In this document: one piece after another, positions 61,546-64,000 of the stretch
Position numbering within the stretch: position 1 is the first letter of the stretch
Layout: each line of letters starts with the position of its first letter
DNA from: Curtobacterium sp. MCSS17_007
GTDB taxonomy: Bacteria; Actinomycetota; Actinomycetes; Actinomycetales; Microbacteriaceae
Direction: 5' to 3'
NCBI RefSeq assembly: GCF_003234175.2
Contig: NZ_CP126257.1
Coordinates: 1-64,000 of the forward strand
Length of the DNA stretch: 64,000 nucleotides
Made by a program: the position numbers and the translations under genes
The notes under the pieces: model-generated
The model's input: the letters and a program-made list of their open reading frames with translations, nothing else
What the model was told of the DNA's origin: nothing
The model's database searches: none

Positions 61546-62886
61546 CTAACGGTCGGTGCGCGCCCCGGCGTCCGCCTGTTCCGTCGGCTCGGCCTGGAGG
61601 CGCGGCTCGCCCCCGCCGGCCGCGCTGCGGTCCGGCGCGTGGCCGGTCTTCCCCGCGCGCCGCTCCCGCAGCGTCTCGGCCGCTGCACCGGTCTCGCGGG
61701 CCGCGCCGGATGCCAGGCCGGCGGCGATGATGAAGACGAAGACCACGAGCAGGGCGCCGAGCAGGCCGATGTGCTCGCCGAGGAAGCCGATGAGCGGCGG
61801 ACCGGCCAGGAACGCCACGTACCCGATCGTCGCGACGGCGCTGACCTTGAGCGCGGCGGAGCGGGGGTCGTCGGCGGCGGCGGACATGCCCATCGGGAAC
61901 CCGAGGCTCGCGCCGAGACCCCAGAGGACGACGCCCACGATGGCGATCGGGATCACGTCGACGAAGATGAGCAGGCCGAGGCCGACCACGGCGACGGCGG
62001 CGCTCACCCGGAGGACGGGCACGCGGCCGAACCGGTCGATGAGCGGGCTGCCGGCGATCCGACCCGCGGTCATCGCCGCGAGGAACACCGTGAGCACCGC
62101 GGACCCGGCGGCGTTGTCGAGCCCGTGCCCGTCGATCATGGCCAGCGGCAGCCAGTCGTTCGCGGACCCCTCGGCCAGGGCCATGCCGAGCACGATGACG
62201 CCGATGAGGAGCGTCGACGGCTGCGCCCAGACCTGCCAGCGGGTGAGCTGCACCGGGGTCGGGCTGGTCGCGGTGGACTCGTGCTCCTCGTACCGGTGCT
62301 CGTCGCCGAAGCGCGAGGCCGCGGCGAGCATGACCAGGCAGACCACGACGCCGAGCACGGCGAAGTGCAGGACGACCGGCACCTCGAGCTTCTCGGTGAG
62401 CGCGCCGAGGCCGGCCCCGGCGAGCGTGCCGACGCTGAACGCCGCGTGGAAGAGCGGCATGATCGTGCGGCCGCCGGCCTTCTCGGCAGCGGCGCCGGAC
62501 ACGTTCATCGACACGTCGACCAGGCCGTTGCCGAACCCGAACGCGATGAGGCCGACCCAGATCGCCGCGAAGCCCCACCCGTACGTGACGGCGAGACCGG
62601 CGAACACGAGCCCGACGGCCAGGCAGACCGAGGCGACCTGCACGCCACGGCGCGCGCCGACCTTCGCGACGATGTGCCCGGCGAACGTCAGGCCGCCGAT
62701 CGAGCCGACCGCCATGCCGAGCACGAGCAGCCCCATCTCGAACGTCGTGGCGCCGAGCGAGTCGCGCACGCTCGGGATCCGCCCGAGCCAGGTGGCGATG
62801 GCCAGGCCGGACAGGGTGAAGGCCACGAAGACCGCGATGATCCAGGTGCGGGTCGTCGGTGTCGTACGGGTGGACGTCGTCGTCAT
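61546..62886 (-). CDS. MFS transporter (FucP/YbjJ-like)
   Basis: A 446-residue permease. WLGRIPSVRDSLGATTFEMGLLVLGMAVGSIGGLTFAGHIVAKVGARRGVQ and GSANDWLPLAMIDGHGLDNAAGSAVLTVFLAAMTAGRIAGSPLIDRFGRVPVLR match the YbjJ/FucP-like branch with its WLGR-IP and NDW motifs. The C-terminus is a hydrophilic tail of about 40 residues. ATG 62886. A LacI gene lies divergent across 97 bp containing a perfect palindrome, so it is probably the regulator of this transporter. The substrate is not certain. Confidence 0.92.
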   Translation of the reverse strand: MTTTSTRTTPTTRTWIIAVFVAFTLSGLAIATWLGRIPSVRDSLGATTFEMGLLVLGMAVGSIGGLTFAGHIVAKVGARRGVQVASVCLAVGLVFAGLAVTYGWGFAAIWVGLIAFGFGNGLVDVSMNVSGAAAEKAGGRTIMPLFHAAFSVGTLAGAGLGALTEKLEVPVVLHFAVLGVVVCLVMLAAASRFGDEHRYEEHESTATSPTPVQLTRWQVWAQPSTLLIGVIVLGMALAEGSANDWLPLAMIDGHGLDNAAGSAVLTVFLAAMTAGRIAGSPLIDRFGRVPVLRVSAAVAVVGLGLLIFVDVIPIAIVGVVLWGLGASLGFPMGMSAAADDPRSAALKVSAVATIGYVAFLAGPPLIGFLGEHIGLLGALLVVFVFIIAAGLASGAARETGAAAETLRERRAGKTGHAPDRSAAGGGEPRLQAEPTEQADAGARTDR

Positions 62887-62938
62887 GGAGCTTCCGGTCT
62901 CGTGCTGATGGTGGCCGTCGAAGTGCGTGTCGCGGGTG

Positions 62939-62958
62939 CGGTCGAATCGATTCGACCG
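62939..62958. promoter_or_regulatory. Perfect 20-bp LacI-type operator palindrome
   Basis: CGGTCGAATC is followed immediately by its reverse complement, giving a perfect 20-bp palindrome centred on the CG step at 62948/62949. It lies between the divergent MFS and LacI genes, as expected for a LacI operator. The T-rich core AATCGATT fits the family's central CG style. Confidence 0.85.
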
Positions 62959-62983
62959 GCTCGTGTGACTACGCTAACGGGCG

Positions 62984-64000
62984 ATGGACCAACCGGCAAC
63001 AGGACCCGGCGCGTCCGGGACCGACGGTTCCCGCGACCGCGCCGACGGTCCCGCGCGCCGCGGCCCCCGTCCGACCCTGGCCGCCGTCGCCCGCGCCGCC
63101 GGGGTCGCCCCGTCCACCGCCTCGCTCGCGTTCAGCGGTGCCGGCCCGGTGTCCGAGGACGCCAAGGCCCGGGTGCTCGCCGCAGCCGCGGAGCTCGGGT
63201 ACGGCGGACCCGACCCTCGCGCCCGTTCCCTGCGCCGCGGTCGCTCGGGCGTGATCGGTGTGGTCATGGACGAGCGCCTGAGCGACGCGTTCCGTGATCC
63301 GGCGAACGTCCTGACGCTCGACGGCATCGCCGAGGTCGCGGGCGAGGCGAGCGCCTCCCTGCTGCTCGTGCGCAGCCCCCTCGACGACGAGCAGGGCGCC
63401 GGGCCGATCGTCGACGCCCCGATGGACGCCGTCGTCCTGGTCGGCTGCAACGTGCGGATCGACCCGGCGGTCGCCGTGCTCCGCCGCCGGCAGATCCCCG
63501 TCGTGGCGATCGAGGCGGACGACATCGAGGGCGCCGTCCCCGTGCAGCTCGACAACCGCGAGGCATCGCGCCGTGCTGCTGCGTACCTGCGGGAGCTCGG
63601 GCACACCGCGGTGACGGTCGTGACGCTCCCGCTCGACGCCGAGCGCCGGCGCGGGTGGATCGACGCGTCCCGTGCGGCCGAGGGCGTCGCGCACACCACG
63701 CTCCAGCGGCTCCGCGGTGTGCGCGAGGAGTACCCGGACGCCGTCGCGATCGAGGCCGCCGGCAGCTCGGTGGAGGAGGGTCGGACCGCCGGTCAGACCC
63801 TGTTCGCGGGCGACGGAGCGGTGCCGACGGCCGTGGTGGCGCAGAGCGACCTGCTCGCGGTCGGAGTGATCTCGGCTGCGCTCGACGCCGGGCTCCGGGT
63901 GCCCGAGGACGTCAGCGTGGTCGGCTTCGACGGCATCACGGTCGACGACAGCCTGCTGCACCGCTCGCCGATCCGGCAGCTCACGACCCTGGCGCAGCCG
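62984..64000 (+). CDS. LacI-family transcriptional regulator (3' end beyond window)
   Basis: Visible: 339 codons, no stop before the window end. The HTH is RPTLAAVARAAGVAPSTASLAFSGAGPVSEDAKARVLAAAAELGYGG, with the VAPSTAS recognition helix and the hinge. A periplasmic-binding-like sensor domain follows: RSGVIGVVMDERL, VVAIEADDIEGAVPVQLDN and VAQSDLLAVGVISAALDAGLRVPEDVSVVGFDGITVDD. A polar 30-residue N-terminal extension (MDQPATGPGASGTDG) precedes the HTH; a later start is possible. It is divergent from the MFS gene. Confidence 0.9.
   Translation, partial: MDQPATGPGASGTDGSRDRADGPARRGPRPTLAAVARAAGVAPSTASLAFSGAGPVSEDAKARVLAAAAELGYGGPDPRARSLRRGRSGVIGVVMDERLSDAFRDPANVLTLDGIAEVAGEASASLLLVRSPLDDEQGAGPIVDAPMDAVVLVGCNVRIDPAVAVLRRRQIPVVAIEADDIEGAVPVQLDNREASRRAAAYLRELGHTAVTVVTLPLDAERRRGWIDASRAAEGVAHTTLQRLRGVREEYPDAVAIEAAGSSVEEGRTAGQTLFAGDGAVPTAVVAQSDLLAVGVISAALDAGLRVPEDVSVVGFDGITVDDSLLHRSPIRQLTTLAQP

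Overview
The window is a GC-rich (about 70%) actinobacterial chromosome segment that begins exactly at dnaA. The gene order dnaA-dnaN-gnd-recF-dciA-gyrB-gyrA-DUF3566-tRNA-Ile-tRNA-Ala, the following ppiB/rhomboid/crgA/pabA genes, the pknB-pknA-pbpA-rodA-pstP-fhaB-fhaA block and a nucS gene point to Micrococcales. Gene content and protein style suggest family Microbacteriaceae, most likely a plant-associated Curtobacterium-like strain; the genus is inference. I see no insertion sequence, prophage, CRISPR array or rRNA operon.

Layout. 1-11.2 kb: replication core, with an origin-like set of DnaA boxes between dnaA and dnaN. 11.2-15.7 kb: two tRNAs, a Lys-rich membrane-anchored protein, cyclophilin, rhomboid protease, a second and denser DnaA-box cluster (14104-14307), crgA and a glutamine amidotransferase. 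15.7-24.9 kb (minus strand): the Ser/Thr kinase and cell-wall elongation operon. 25-31.7 kb: tRNA-Leu, a YdcF-like protein, a decayed triosephosphate-isomerase-like remnant, a NarL-type two-component system, a stress SDR, manganese catalase and Hsp20. The hsp20 upstream region carries both a HAIR and a CIRCE motif. 31.8-36.4 kb: a compact hydroxycinnamate unit (MarR regulator divergent from phenolic acid decarboxylase plus an alpha/beta hydrolase), an aldo/keto reductase, a small orphan protein, and MarR and TetR regulators.

36.5-48.8 kb is a carbohydrate island: GH20 beta-N-acetylhexosaminidase, a Tat-exported protein of unknown function and a ROK sugar kinase face a ROK repressor and a three-gene ABC importer that lacks its own ATPase. 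It is followed by a sugar isomerase/oxidoreductase pair divergent from an MFS permease, with two palindromes in the shared control region. Together these look like uptake and phosphorylation of amino-sugar oligomers, plus catabolism of a second, unidentified polyol or sugar. 48.9-64 kb is mixed accessory metabolism: carboxylesterase, an acyl-CoA-dehydrogenase-like flavoenzyme with an AmiS/UreI-type channel, esterase, Nudix, small-molecule kinase, NmrA-like reductase, AraC, two MFS transporters, HAD phosphatase, the mismatch endonuclease NucS, and a LacI repressor cut by the window end.

The most notable non-coding features are the second DnaA-box cluster 12 kb from the origin and a family of near-identical long palindromes (arms around GGACGGGAGGC) placed at gene ends at 1487, 30836, 36455, 45304 and 48817. 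Others are the dual heat-shock operators of hsp20, strong hairpins inside two operons, and several short tandem repeats just upstream of start codons. Coordinates of starts were chosen from ribosome binding sites, gene overlaps and family N-termini; no database search was possible.
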